From assembly GCA_015058145.1 (NCBI GenBank), contig SVCX01000003.1, positions 1 to 64,000 of the forward strand: a stretch of 64,000 nucleotides of DNA, read 5' to 3'. Shown here in pieces: positions 30,001 through 45,000 of the stretch. How positions within the stretch are numbered: the first letter of the stretch is position 1; each line of letters opens with the position of its first letter. The translations under genes and the position numbers were made by a program. Source of the stretch: Clostridiales bacterium (GTDB taxonomy: Bacteria; Bacillota; Clostridia; Peptostreptococcales; Anaerovoracaceae). Below the pieces are notes generated by a model, which had not been told where the DNA came from, did not search any database, and was given only the letters and a program-made list of their open reading frames with translations.

Positions 30001-33000
30001 GCAGTATCCGACAGAGGCGCCTGCCACATGAGGTCCTACACGGCAAACGAGGAAGTATTTGAGGCATCCTGTCCACCGTATACACATGAAGGCAAGGGCG
30101 AGGTGCTCTATAATCTGGGCGAGTGGAACGCAATCAAGTTCTCCTGCTGTCTTTGCGACTTGTGGGGAACGGCTGACTACGCGGTTATGTCCGAGCTGCT
30201 GACGCTGATCACAGGCAAAGAGTGGACCGAAGAGGACATGAGCACAGTCGGACGCAGGGTCCTCAACATCGGACGTGCGTTCAACCAGCGTGAAGGATTC
30301 ACCAGAGAGCATGACGTTGTTCCGCAGAGACTGTTCAAGGATAAGCTCAAGGGCGGTCCGGCAGACGGTCAGGTCATGACAGAGGAAGGATTCCAGGATA
30401 TGCTGGATCAGTATTTCGAAATCATGGGCTGGGACAAGAACGGTTGCCTGCCTCAGGAACTGATCGATACGCTGTAAATTAAAACACAACTAGTGTATAA
30501 TTAAGCTGCCATAGGTCGATATGGCAGCTTGATTTTTTAAGGAGATCATAATGAAAGTAACAGTCGCGCTGAGAGGAACGCTGAAGAAATTGTTCGGCGG
30601 TCCGACAGAAAAAATCGTGGAGATTCCGGAAGGCAGCACCTGTGAGGACGCACTTCTGGCGGCAGGAATTGATTACAAGAATACCCATAATTTCGGATTC
30701 GTTTCCGTTAACGGAATGCGGGTCATGATTTATGATGAAGTGAAGGAAGGCGATTACATCAAGGCCTTTAGCAGAGTCACAGGAGGTTGAGATATGTCAG
30801 CGAAAGATAAGAACGAATACGAAGTAACCATGACTTTTGACGGGGAAGAAGTGGGAATGATGCCTTTCGTAGAAGGCATGGTTCGCGATGTGGTTTTAGG
30901 CCTTGCAGAAAACCTCAAGGGTTACGAGGAAGGCATGGAAATCGTCATCAGAATCAAGTAGGCTGAAGACTACCATGAAAGTAATCAATATACAGGGCAG
31001 AAAAAAGACCGGCAAGACGACGACGGCCGTGAACATAATATCGGAGCTGTGCCGCAGAGGATATTCCGTTGGTTCCATTAAAGGAATTCACATCGAAGGG
31101 TTCACGATGGACCAGGGTGGAGACACTAGAAAACACAAGGCGGCAGGCGCAGATCCTGTCGCAGCCCGCAGTCATGATGAGACGAACATCATGTTCTCGG
31201 GCAGTATGGACCTTCGGGATATTCTGAAGCATTTCAGCAATGACTGGGTCATCATAGAGAGCCATGTCGACTTGAAGTGTCCGAATATTATCACTGGCAA
31301 AACAGCATCTTATGACGGACAGGGAAAAGATGAAAGCCTTGAAGAACAGGTGAACCCCTTGACTATCTGCTGCAGCGGCGTCATTGCGAACGAACTCACA
31401 GAGTTCCAGGGAATACCGGTAATCAACTCACAGACAGAGATTGCACGTCTGGTTGATTTGATAGAAGAAAAAACGGACGATTATGAGTGAAACCGCAGGA
31501 TCTGAAGAGGTGATGGAATGAAAAAGATAGTAATAGCCGGTGCGGGAAACATGGGGCTGTCCGCGGCAAGGCTTTTGGATCCGAACAGAGTGGAGTTTCT
31601 TGGCTTCGCAGACAACGATCCGGGCAAGTGGACGAAGGAAGACGGTAGTTACCCGGAGCAGGATGATGCGGCAGGTAAACCGCCCGTGTTTTCCATCCAG
31701 ACCGCAGTCGATTTGGCGCCCGATGAGTTCATCATCAGCGCAATCGATAAAGAACGTTCCCGCGCTATTGCGGAGCAGCTTAAGGTTTGCCGGTTCTACG
31801 GCAACATCATGAGTCTGCATGAACTATATGAGGACTTTGATATTCGCAGCCGCTGCACGAAAGAACTGGCGGACAGAGTTTCGGGTGCCGCCGGATTGCC
31901 GGAGATTCCCGGCGCCGCGGCGGAACTGGGCGTCTACAAAGGAGATATAGCCTGGCAAATCAATTACTTCCTACCAGAGAAACAGTTTTATCTCTTTGAC
32001 ACCTTTGAGGGATTTGCCGAGTCAGATATCAAGATTGAAAAGGCGTATGCTCTTTCGAGCGCAGAGGTGGGAGAATTCTCCGACACTTCTGTCGGCGAGG
32101 TGCTCCAGCGCCTCCCGCATCCTGAGAAATGCCATATCAGGAAGGGGCATTTCCCGGAGACAGCGGCAGGTCTTGCGCATGCAGAATTCGCATTTGTGAG
32201 CATCGACCCGGATCTTTATGAACCAGCGCTGGCGGGATTGGAGTTCTTTTATCCAAGACTGAACGAAGGCGGCGTCCTTATTGTGCACGACTACAACAAT
32301 ACACAGTACAAAGGCGTCCGTCAGGCGGTGAAGGAATACGACCAGAAGCTGATTGCCATGGGTGAAAAGCCACTCAAACTGGTGCCCCTTGGGGACTTGC
32401 ACGGAAGCTGCGTGATTATAAAATAAATTGATTTAAGAAAAATCGAAGACGGGATTCAAATTCATCGAACTCCGCAACAACAGTCAGTTTGTTGTGGAGT
32501 TCTTTATTAAGTGTCAAAATAGACGGATCCATGTGCTGCGCGTTACTCAGTGATTTGACAACGCCTATACAAGGCACATCCGAATCAAGCAGTTTGTACA
32601 GTTCGCTGCGGAAAGCGCTGCTGGCCAGCTCATGCCCTCCAATTTCATCAAGAAGAACAATCTTTGCATGCCCTTCCTTTACTGCGGCGAAGGCTTCTTT
32701 GATCCGTTTGATCCCAATCGTCTCAAACACGTTCATGTCTGTTCGGGAACCGTTTGGAGTGAAGTATTTAAAGACATTGTCCATGTCAGCAGGGTTTGCG
32801 GTAATAGAAAGATCAGCCGCTGCCGGCGCCAGTCGGAAACCGAGGAGGTTACTGTCAGAATCCGTGATCCGCTGGCTTGTGAAGCCTGCAACACCGCTGA
32901 GGTTCTGGCCGAACACTTCGCGCAGGACTTTTCGTATCAATGTTGACTTGCCTGTCTGGATGGGACCTTCAATAAATAAAGTATTCATGGACATATTGTA

Positions 33001-36000
33001 ATCCTGAGAAGCGTGCTTTGGCAACTGAAGACGCAGCAGGGTATCTTCCGCAAGGACTGAAGATATGGTATAGTTTCACAAAGAGAGGTGGAGATATGGC
33101 AGAAGGCGGTAACGCGATGACAACAATCAACTGGAACGAAATATGGCGCAGCACGGAAGACTCAATTGAGCGTTCAAACAATCTTGACTTTTGGAATGCC
33201 TTTGCGCCGAGATTCCGAAATAAAAACGGAATGGAAGATCCGTATATCGAGAAATTCTATGAATATATGGAGGCGCAGCCGGGAGACACACTTTTCGATA
33301 TGGGGTGCGGTTCGGGTACATTGGCAATTCCTTACGCGCAGAAGGGACATGAAGTCTTCGCGGCAGACTTTTCTCCCGAAATGCTGAAATATATGATGCA
33401 GGGGGCAGAGGAAGCTGGTGTGGCTGACAGGATCCATCCCATTGAACTCAATTGGAATGAGGACTGGAGTTTGCGTGATTTGCCGCAATGCGATATCGCG
33501 TTTTCTTCCCGATCCTTTATTTCGCGCGATTTGACCAGCTCGCTGGAAAAATTAGAATCCGTTGCGAAACGCAGAGTCTGCATCGGCGCCTGGGATATCC
33601 CGGCGGCTGGATACGACAGACACCTTGCAAAGGCAATCGGTTACGAACGTCCTGGGATGGGTACGCATTATCTGATTATGGGGGAACTCATGGACAGAGA
33701 TGTTTTCCCGGAAATGAAATATATATATACACCATTTCGACAGGCGAAATATGCAAGTCGGCAGGAAGCGGAGGAGCAGTTGCGTCAGGCCTTTTCGCAT
33801 ATGACCGTGGAACAGGAAAAAATGTTCTGCAGGTATCTTGAAGAACATCTCATCTATCATCCGGAAGCAGCCGTGTTCCGTGGCAGGGACCTTGATGGAT
33901 TCTGGCAGTTCGATCACAACGACAACAGCTCCATGGCGTTTATAAGCTGGGATAAAAAGAGTCCTTTCGAGTAGTCCGATCCACGCCAATCAAATGTTGT
34001 CATGCCAACATTTTTTGCTGTATAATTGTGCTACCATGAATGCGGAGGAGCACATATGCAGTATCTGGAAAGCATAATAGAGAGTGGACTGTTCAGCGAA
34101 CTTAAGAAATCAGATTACATGGACGCTTTCGAACAGCTCAAGGTTTCCGGCAGGAATTATCAGCCGGGGGAAACCATTTTTTTCGAAGGAGATCTCATCG
34201 ATAAATTCTGTATCGTCAGGGAAGGCAGCGTAAGGAGTGAGAAAACTTATCTGAACGGAGAGGTCCATATTGTCGATATGTTTGATGAAGGATCTGTATT
34301 CGGTCTTGCGGTTGCTGCATCCAGAAGCCGTGTCACAGCCATAGACTACATCAGCAACGAGGTGTCCACGGTTGTTTTCGTTTCCATGCATTCCATTCAG
34401 AAGAACAGATTTTCCAAAGAACTGCAGAAAGCGCTGACCTTCATGCTTGCTGACAGCAACATCAAGATGAGAAATAAGATAGAGATTCTGGCGGAAAAGG
34501 GGCTCAGAGACAGAGTGATGATGTATCTGCACGTCCTGCAGGCAAAATCCGGAACGGATACTGTTACCGTCAGAATGAGCAGAGAGCAGTTAGCCCAGTT
34601 CCTGTGCGTCAACAGGTCCGCGCTGTCAAATGAACTCAGCAAGATGAAAAAAGAGGGCATAATTGATTTCAAAGGACCGACGTTCAAAATCTTGAAAAAG
34701 AAATTAATGTTGTCATAACAACATACAAATCTTCGATAAGGGAGTACTATATACACATAGTTGAGAAACGGTTTGATTATTAACTTGGTTTGACTTGAAA
34801 CAGCAGCGGGCAGCAACCCGCTGTTGTTTTTTTAATGGAATAATTACAGTCAGATGTTGTTAAAACAACATGGAGCGACGGCATATACTATATAATCAAA
34901 ACTGCATAGACAACACATGAGAAAGCAAGAGGAAATAGGAATGAAAGAAATCAGGACTGTCGATGCAGTGGGACACGTTTTGTGCCACGATATCACACAG
35001 ATTATCAAAGACGTCAGCAAGGGACCGGTATTCAGAAAGGGGCACATCATAAGGGAAGAGGACATTCCGGTGCTGCTCAGCGTGGGCAAGGATCATATAT
35101 ACGTTTGGGAAAACGACGCATCCATGATGCATGAGGACGATGCGGCGGAAGTGTTGTGCGCCATCAGCAAAGGTGAAAACATCAGCCGGGGAGAGGCCAA
35201 GGAAGGTAAAATCGAGCTCCGGGCGGAGTGCGATGGGCTGCTCAAAATCGATGAGGAAAAACTGAAGATGGTGAACTCCTTCGGTCAGATGATGATTGCG
35301 ACGCGCCATGGGAACTTCCCAGTGCACAGGGGCGACAAGCTTGCCGGGACGCGCATCATTCCTCTCGTTATCGAAAAGGAAAAGATGGAGGCAGTAAAAG
35401 CAAAAGCAGGAGACACGCCGATTCTCAATGTTCTCCCTTTCCAGCATAAAAAAGTCGGCATCGTGACAACAGGAAACGAGGTTTTCCACGGCAGAATCAA
35501 AGATACTTTCACGCCGGTCGTCATGGAGAAAGTAAATGAATTCGGCGCTGGAATCGTCGGTCATAAATACAGCGATGATGAGAACGAACATATAGAAGCG
35601 GCTATCCGAGAACTGCTTGAAGCAGGCGCGGATATGATTCTCTGCACAGGCGGCATGAGTGTCGATCCTGATGACAAGACGCCGCTTGCCATCAGAAATG
35701 TCTGCGGCAGCGTGGTGACTTACGGCGCGCCGGTTCTTCCGGGAGCCATGTTCCTGCTTGCTTACTATGGTGAGAAGCAGATTCCGGTCATGGGACTTCC
35801 GGGCTGCGTCATGTACGCCAGGAGGACCATATTCGACTTGGTGCTTCCGAGAATCATGGTAGGCGAAGTTCTTACCAAGGAAGATTTCGATAGACTGGGT
35901 CAGGGCGGTCTCTGCCTTGACTGCGAAGTATGCACATTCCCGAACTGCGGGTTCGGTAAGTAGAAGATGATAGATCGTTACGGCAGAACAATCAACTATA

Positions 36001-39000
36001 TGCGTATATCTGTCACGGACCGATGCGACCTCAGATGCCGCTACTGCATGCCGGCGGAAGGCATTGAGAAAGTGTCCATGAGCAGGATTCTCACTTACGA
36101 AGAAATTCTGCGCATCTGCCGCGCGGCTGTAGAAATCGGCATTCGGCGGTTTAAGATCACTGGAGGAGAACCCCTCGTGCGCAAAGGCTGCACGAACCTT
36201 GTGCGGGAGATGAAACAGATTCCGGGGGTCGAGCAGGTTACGCTGACGACCAACGGACAGCAGTTGACAGAAAAAATCGACGAGCTTGCGGAAGCGGGGA
36301 TAGATGGGCTGAACATCAGCATGGACTCCCTCAAGGAAGAGCGCTACACATATATTACCGGCGGCGGAGACCTGAGCAGAACGCTCAGGGCGATAGACAA
36401 AAGCATCTGCGCAGGAATCAAAGTCAAAATCAACTGCCTCCTGCAAAAGCAGTTCAATGAAGATGAGATCGCGGATTTTGCAGCCTTTGCGTTTGAGAAG
36501 GGCATCGATGTGAGATTCATAGAAATCATGCCTGTCGGCTACGGCAATCCGGACGCAGGGCTGTCAAACGATGAGGTTCTGGCAGTATTGAAGGAGCGTT
36601 ATCCGCAGCTGGAACAGGATGAAACCGTTCACGGCAATGGTCCGGCTGTATACTACAGACTACCGGGCCAGGGCGGAGCAATCGGATTGATCAGCGCTAT
36701 GAACCACAGCTTTTGCAGTAGCTGCAACAGAATCAGGCTCACGTCCCAGGGGTTGGTCAAACCGTGTCTGTGTTATGAGGACGGCGTTGATTTAAGACAG
36801 GCACTTGCGTCAGGAGACGATGCGCTGAAGGAGGCCCTTGAGAAAGCCGTTCGAAGCAAGCCGGCAGGACATTCATTCCACGACAGAACGACGGTAGAAA
36901 CAAAGGCGATGTCTCAGATTGGAGGATAAATTGGGAAAGCTGATCGCAATATGCACAAGTGAAAATAAGGGAACCCAGAAGCAGCAGGTAGAGTCTGCAG
37001 TGCTGAGAAAAGATCATGGTATCGAAGGCGACGCTCACGCGGGCAACTGGCACAGGCAGGTGAGCCTTCTCGGCCTTGAAAAGATAGAGGCGTTTAGAGA
37101 GCGCGGCGCGGAGGTGGAATTCGGCGCCTTCGGAGAGAACCTTGTCATAGAGGGGTTTGATTTCAGAAATCTCCCTGTCGGCACGCGTTTTCGCATCGGT
37201 GATGTTCTTCTTGAGATGACGCAGATTGGCAAGGAGTGCCACACACACTGCGCCATCTACCACATGGTCGGCGACTGCATTATGCCAAGAGAAGGAGTCT
37301 TCGCCAAGGTGCTGGAAGGCGGCGAGGTTAAGGTTGGCGATGAAGTTACAGAAATCCAGCCCGATCCGGAGCGGCCATTTACGGCGGCGTGGATCACGTT
37401 ATCCGATAAGGGCGCCGAGGGGCTCAGAAAAGACGAAAGCGGTCCTTTGATTGGTGCCATACTAACAGAAAACGGTTATGACGTTGTTGAAACAATTCTC
37501 ATTCCTGATGATGAAGATATACTGAAAAAGGAGCTCATGAGACTGGCGGACCAGCGGCAGGTGAATGTTGTCATGACGACAGGCGGAACAGGGTTTTCGC
37601 CGAGAGACATTACGCCGGAAGCGACGGAAGCCGTCTGCGAGCGCATGACGCCGGGGATCTCGGAGGCGATTCGCGCCTACTCGATGACAAAGACTCCCCG
37701 CGCGATGCTTTCGAGAGCAGTATCCGGAATTCGCGGAAGGACATTGATCATCAATCTTCCCGGAAGCCCGAAGGCTGTGCGCGAGAGCATGGAATTTATT
37801 ATGTCTTCATTAAAGCACGGGCTGGAGATCCTGAACGGCAGGACATCCGATTGCGCGCGCAAGTAATCAGGAGGTAGAAAATGAAGAAAACATTATTGGC
37901 ATTGTTCACTTGTCTGGCAATGATCTTCGCGTTCACTGCTTGCGGAAGCAGCGAAGAAGAAGCTGCCACAGAAGAGAGCACGGAGGTTATTGTTTTTGCT
38001 GCTGCCAGCATGCAGTCATCCCTTGAGGAACTGGAAGCAAGCTTTGAAGCAGAGAACCCTGGCGTTGACGTAGTACTCAACTGCGACAGCTCCGGTACGC
38101 TGCAGGAACAGATTATGGAAGGCGCTCCTTGCGACATCTTCTTCAGCGCAGCTCAGAAGAACATGGACGCGCTGGAAGAAGAGGGACTCGTAGTGGAAGG
38201 AACCCGCTCCAACGTTCTGAACAATCAGCTGGTCGTCATCACGCAGCCTGACAGCGAGACAAAAGTAACGGGTATTGAGAACCTGGGCGACGCGGAGAGC
38301 ATCGCACTGGCAGACGGCAGCGTGCCGGTAGGTAAGTACACCCGCAGGGCGCTGATGAATCTGGGCGTTCTCCCTGAAGTAGAGGATCCTGCTGTTTACA
38401 CAACACAGGAAGTTTCCGACGCGCTGGGCGGCGTTGAAATCAGCGAACAGGGCAACGTAAGCAAGGTTCTGTCAGCAGTGCAGGAAGGATCCAGTGAAGT
38501 CGGAACCGTTTATCTTTCTGATACATATGGACAGGAAGACAGCGTGAAGATTCTGCAGACTGTTTCCTACGATGTTGCCGGCGATATCATCTATCCGATC
38601 GCGCAGATTGTAAACCAGGACGCGGATGATGCTGAGAACGAAGCTGCTGCAGCAGTTCTCGAATACCTGACCAATGACAATGCGAAGGCAGTCTATAAGA
38701 CACATCTCTTCGACATCGATGTAGAATAAACGAGGACGTTATACTATGATGGAATTTCTCGAAAGTCTGGACTGGAGTCCGCTGATCATTTCATTAAAGA
38801 CCGGCGTGGTCGCAACGATAGTCTGTTTCTTTCTGGGACTGTTCGCAGCGAGAAAGGTAATCAAACTATCCTATAAGGCGAAAGCCATCGTCGACGGCAT
38901 ACTTACGCTGCCGATGGTTTTCCCGCCTACGGTCGCGGGCTTTATTCTGCTTCTGGTCTTTTCCAGAAGGAGACCATTCGGGATATTCCTCGATCAGCAG

Positions 39001-42000
39001 CTGGATATTCAGGTCGTTCACACGTGGCTGGGATGCATCTTGGCCGCGACAGTCATCGCATTCCCGCTTATGTATCGGAACGCCAGAGCTGCTTTTGAGC
39101 AGATCGACGCAAATCTCGTATATGCGGGAAGAACACTCGGTATGTCGGAGATGAGCATCTTTTGGAAAATCGTTGTTCCTACCGCAGGTCCGGGAATTGC
39201 GTCCGGAACGATCCTGACTTTCGCCAGAGCCATGGGAGAGTACGGCGCCACATCTATGTTGGCGGGCAATATTCCGGGCAAGACGGGAACCGTATCTCAA
39301 CGGATTGCCATGGTTATACAGGATGGAGACTTTGCGACGGCAGGCTTCTGGGTCGTGATAGTGCTCCTGATTTCCTTTGGTATAATATTCATGGTAAACA
39401 TGGTGACTGGAAGCAGGATGAAGAGCATCAAGCGCTGGTAAAGTATGAGCATTTCCGTAGATATCAATAAAAGACTCGGAGATTTTTCTCTGGAAATAGC
39501 CTTTGAAACAGATGCGAAGCGCATCGGTATTCTGGGTCCTTCAGGTTGCGGTAAAAGCATGACACTCAAGAGCATTGCCGGTATCGAAAAGCCTGACAGC
39601 GGCCACATCAGTATCGATGAACGCATTCTCTTCGACCAGGCGCAGAAAATCAATCTGAAGCCGCAGAAGAGAAGAGTCGGCTACATGTTTCAGAATTACG
39701 CCCTGTTTCCGACTATGACTGTCGTACAGAACATCGGCGCAGGATTGGGGCTTTCCGATGAGGACAGAGGTACTCGTGTCGCCGACATGATCAGACGCTT
39801 TCGCCTGCAGGGCCTGGAGAAGCATCTGCCCGGCCAGCTGTCTGGAGGTCAGCAGCAGAGGGTGGCGCTCGCCAGGATCATGGCGTACAGACCAGATATC
39901 ATACTCCTCGACGAACCGTTCTCGGCTTTGGACGAGCATCTGAAGGAACGACTGCAGCATGAGATGATTTCTATGCTGGAAGATTACGAAGGACAGGTGA
40001 TCCTCGTCTCCCACAGCAGAGATGAAATCTATCGGTTCAGCGACGAACTTCTCATCATGGAAAATGGACACGTCATGGCAAGAGGCCAGACAGAACAGTT
40101 ATTTGATGATCCGGGAACAGTACCTGTCGCACGTATGACCGGATGCAAGAACTTTTCGGATGCTGAGCGGCTGGACGCGTATCATCTCAGGTTGAAGGAT
40201 TGGGGCGTCATGCTGGAACTCGACAGAGAGATTCCGGAAGATGTCAATGCAATCGGTTATAGAGCGCATTCCTTTGAACCCGTTTGGGGAGAGCGGCAGA
40301 AAAACTGTCTGCCATTCAATCTGTCAGGCGTGGATGAACTGCCTTTTGAAAGAAGATACTATCTGACGCCTGAGAGGGGAGAGCTGATCTGTTGGTTCAT
40401 TCAGGACAATGAGCGGGTGCAGATGGAAGGAAAACCAAATCCGGATTATCTGAAGCTGAGAGAAGAATCAATCATGCTTTTGCGTAAATAGAGTTGTTAC
40501 TGCCTTTGCGCTGGGAGAGGTCAATATGGAATTTACACATTTCGATGAACAGGGAAACGCCCGCATGGTGGATGTTTCGGACAAAGAGGTCACACATCGC
40601 GTTGCAGTCGCAGAGGGCGTCATCGTCGTCAGCAGGGAAGTGATGGATGCGATCAAAGGGAACAAGGTGAAAAAGGGCGATGTGCTCACTGTCGCGCAGG
40701 TCGCTGGAATCATGGGCACCAAACGGACGCCGAATCTGATTCCGATGTGCCATCCGTTGTCCCTCACGAATGCTGCCGTGACATTTGAAGTGGATGAAGA
40801 ATCCTGTGAAATCAAGGCGATTTGCCGTGCGGTCACCGATGGCAAAACAGGAGTGGAAATGGAGGCGCTGACAGGCGTATCCACAGCGCTGCTGACCGTC
40901 TACGATATGTGTAAGGCCATAGATAAACGCATGGTAATCAAAGAAATCCATCTTGTCAGTAAGGAAGGCGGCAAGAGCGGAACATTTAACTTTTAGGAGG
41001 CTAGACGATTTCTATGACTTCCATCAAAGAACTGGATTTGAAAGTAGGCGATGACGCAGTTGCTGTCATCAAAGCGACAGACGTCATGGTTGGAAAATAG
41101 AAGCAAAGTAATTGCAGGAACACAGGAGATCTGTTCAGACAGGTCTCCTGTGCTGTTTTTTTGATGGTTTTGCGATGCAGAGAATAGGCCTGAAATCTTC
41201 ATATTGACATGTATTTATGATATTATAACTATGTATGAGGCTTTTCAGCCAGAATAGAGTTAATTCAATGAAAACCGGAGGTAATCCATCCATGGATAAC
41301 AGAGTTCTCGCAGTAAAAAATGAAGTAAAAAGAGCAATCATCGGTAAGGATGATGCGATCGACAAGGTCATGACAGCCATCATCGCAGGAGGACATATCC
41401 TCCTGGAGGACATACCGGGCGTTGGCAAGACGACCATGGCGCTTGCCTTCAGCAAGGCTATGGGTATGCACTTCAAGAGAGTGCAGTTCACCCCGGACGT
41501 AGTACCGTCGGACATCACTGGGTTTACCATGTACGACAAGACCAGCGGAGAGTTCAAATATACGGCAGGCGCGGTTATCACAAACTTCCTCCTGGCCGAT
41601 GAAATCAACAGAACTTCGAGCAAGACCCAGTCGGCTCTGCTGGAAGTCATGCAGGAAGGCAAGGTCACAGTGGACGGAAAGACATATAAACTGCCGGAGC
41701 CGTTCATCGTCGTGGCGACCCAGAATCCGATCGGCACAGCGGGCACGCAGATGCTGCCGGAATCGCAGCTTGATAGATTCATGGTGCAGTTGTCCATCGG
41801 CTATCCGTCTCCGGAGGATCAGGCGACGATCCTCAAGGACAGAAGCCTGCAGGATCCGCTGGCTACAGTAAGGACCGTCGTCACCAAGGAAGACATTCTG
41901 CAGATGAAAGCCCAGGCCAAGATGATGTTCGTGGACGATAAGATTTACACGTATATTTCCAATCTTGCGGAAGCAACGAGAAATCACGAATTCATCAGAC

Positions 42001-45000
42001 TGGGGCTCTCCCCTAGAGGTGCGCTTGCTCTGGCGGATATGGCCAAGGCGGACGCCTATATCAAGGGGCAGGACTTTGTGGCGCCGGAGAACATTCAACA
42101 TGTGTTCAAGGACGTATGCGCCCACAGATTGGTGCTGCAGCCTAAGGCGCAGCTGACCGGCACAACAAAGGAAACCATACTCGACGAGATTATCGGCAGC
42201 ACGAAGGCGGCCAAATAAAATACGATTATATGAAAGTAAGCGTTCGGACATTTATCCTCATAGGTCTACTCCTCGCGAGCGTTGCGCTATACCTGTTCAC
42301 TGACGCAGGGTACGCAGCGTTCCTTGTGGTGCTCTTCGCAGTGCTGCTGGGAGGTGCGGCTCTCGTCGCAGGCCTTCCGGGGAATACCGTCTCTGCGAAA
42401 CTGACAGCGCCGCTTCAGGGCGAGCGGGGACAGGAAGCAAAAGCAACGCTTACGGTTTCAAATCCGGGCAAACTCCCTATCATCAAATGCAAAACCAAAG
42501 TAACCGCAGAAAACATGCTCAATGGAAAGAAAGACGAGGTCAACAGCGACTTCTCCATTTGGTCAGGCAAGACGGACCGGATGGGTTTTGTCCTGAAGGA
42601 CGATCACTGCGGTCTTTTGAGGCTAACCGCGGAGGAGGCGGAACTCTCCGATCCTCTCGGCATCTTCCGGCGGAAGGCATCCTTCGACAGGAACAGCGAA
42701 ACGGTCTGCAATTTATACTATCTGCCGCAGATCACGGAACTGACAATCTCGCCGGAGGATGTGAGCACCTACGATATGGAGAGTTATAAGTACTCCCAGA
42801 GCCAGAAGGGAAATGATCCTTCGGAGATGTTCGACATTAAGGCTTACGGCGAGGGTGACAGTTACAAAGCCATCCACTGGAAGCTTTCCAGCAAGCTGGA
42901 TGACATTATGGTCAGGGAGCACGGTCTTCCGATTGAGAACAGAGTCCTCATCATCCTGGACAAGCGTCCGGCGTCGAAGGATGAGGATGAGATCGACAGG
43001 AAGATTGAATTTACAGCATCCCTTTCCTATTCATTGCTGCGGAAGGGAGTCTACCACTCCATCGGATGGTTCGATTACCTGAATGACAGGTTCGAGACCG
43101 TAAGAGTCGATGGTGAGGAAGCCTTCTGGATGGCGGTTACCGCCCTCATCTCCAGTCCATTCGTGGACGATGAGAAGTCTGCCGCCCAGCAGTTCGCCGA
43201 ATCGGATACAGACAAAGTTTTTTCAAATTACATTTACATATCAGAGACAGCAGACGGTACCGAAATACTTATGAACTATGGACAAACTGATTTATACGGA
43301 CCGGAAGACTTCCAGTAAGAAGTCCCTGATAATTGAATACGCCAGGTATGTGATTACCGGAGCCATCATGGGCATCGGCGCTTTTATGGTGTTCAAAAGC
43401 CAGTTCGGCCTGAAGGCCGGCGGCGGGCCGGGCAGCGGCAGCTTTTCGGGCGGCATGATCCGGTCCTGGAATCAGATTCTGGAGACGCTGGCAGGAAAGG
43501 ACGGCGTGTTCCTGGATCAGCTGGAGGGCGCATCGGGGGCCAGCGGACAGTTCCTTACTACGGTACTGATCTTCTTCCTGATTCTCTCTATTCTCATTGC
43601 CAGAAGCGGCAACAAGTGGTTTGTCCTCATATATCCAATCATCTTCCTGCCGCTGACCATCGGATTCGGGCTGACGGCATCCGTGCTCAGCATGGCGGTG
43701 CTCTCGCTCGGCGTAGTGATGTTCCTGGCGACGTGCCCGGGCAGGAAGGACGATTCCCGCGCATGGAGATGGAGCGGAATGGCCTATGCTCTCGCGGTGT
43801 GCGGGCTGGCGCTTGTGATTATCTGCGTGCCGGTGGTCTCCAAACTGGCGGACAAACCGGATTCCGTCCAGAAGTTCGACGACAAGGTAAGCGCGAGCAT
43901 CACAGATTCTTACTATGGCGAGAGCCCTCTCGGCGAAGGAGATCTGACGAAGCGGGAGAGAAAGACAGGCAAGGGCACGGCTTTGACTGTGACTATGTCG
44001 ACGCCTGAGTCGGTGTACCTGAGAGGGTACGTGGGAGATGTGCTGGACGGATGCCACTGGGAAACTTTGCCGTACTCCTCATACTATGAGAACAGAAATC
44101 TGGTTTATTGGATTAACGAGGCGGGCCTCAATGGACTCGGACAGGTGGGTCAGGCTGCGCGCCTCGTGGACTTCGATACCCATGTCACGTCAGAGGTGAA
44201 TGTGGAAGTGGATAAGGCGTCAAGGAAATATGCCTACGTTCCATATGAAATAAAAGAAGATGGCGTGGACGGCGCCAAGAACTGGAACGACAGCTTTGTT
44301 ACATCGACGAGAGGATCGAGACTCAAGGAGTACTCCTACTCCATGGGGACAAATGCGGTCAGCAAGTGGACAAGGGTAGCCGGCAAGCTGTTTACGACGC
44401 GGAACAATCCGGACATCGACCAGTATCTTGAGACGGAGAGCCACTACAACACTTACGTATACGAAAACTATCTGTTTATCTCTGACGAAGACGCTGCCGC
44501 CCTCGAGAGATTCGTGGGCGACAAAGGCGACCAGAGCAGAGGCCACATAGAATACAACACCGCCATTCGTATGGTCAAAAATACACTTATGGCCAACATC
44601 ATCTATGATGAAGAGCCGGGGGCACCCGTTGGGAAGAAGTCGGCCGTGAATAGCATTTTTAAGTCGGGTATCGGCTATGATATCCACTACGCCACTGTCG
44701 CGACCATGATGTTCCGTTATTATGGAATACCGGCCAGATACGTGGAAGGCTATCTGATTACACCGCAGGACATCCAGGAAAATCCGGACGGAACGATTCC
44801 GGTGAAGCAGTCGGCGGCCCACGCCTGGACGGAAATCTACGTGGACGGCGTCGGCTTCGTGCCAGTGGAAACATGCCCGGAATACCTCGGCGTGATGGAA
44901 GAGGCGGATTACACCATCGGCATCAGCAACAAGTCCGTCAGGAATGATTTCGAAGAGAACCAGGCACAGGGAGAGGCGCCGGAAGACACCTACAAGGATG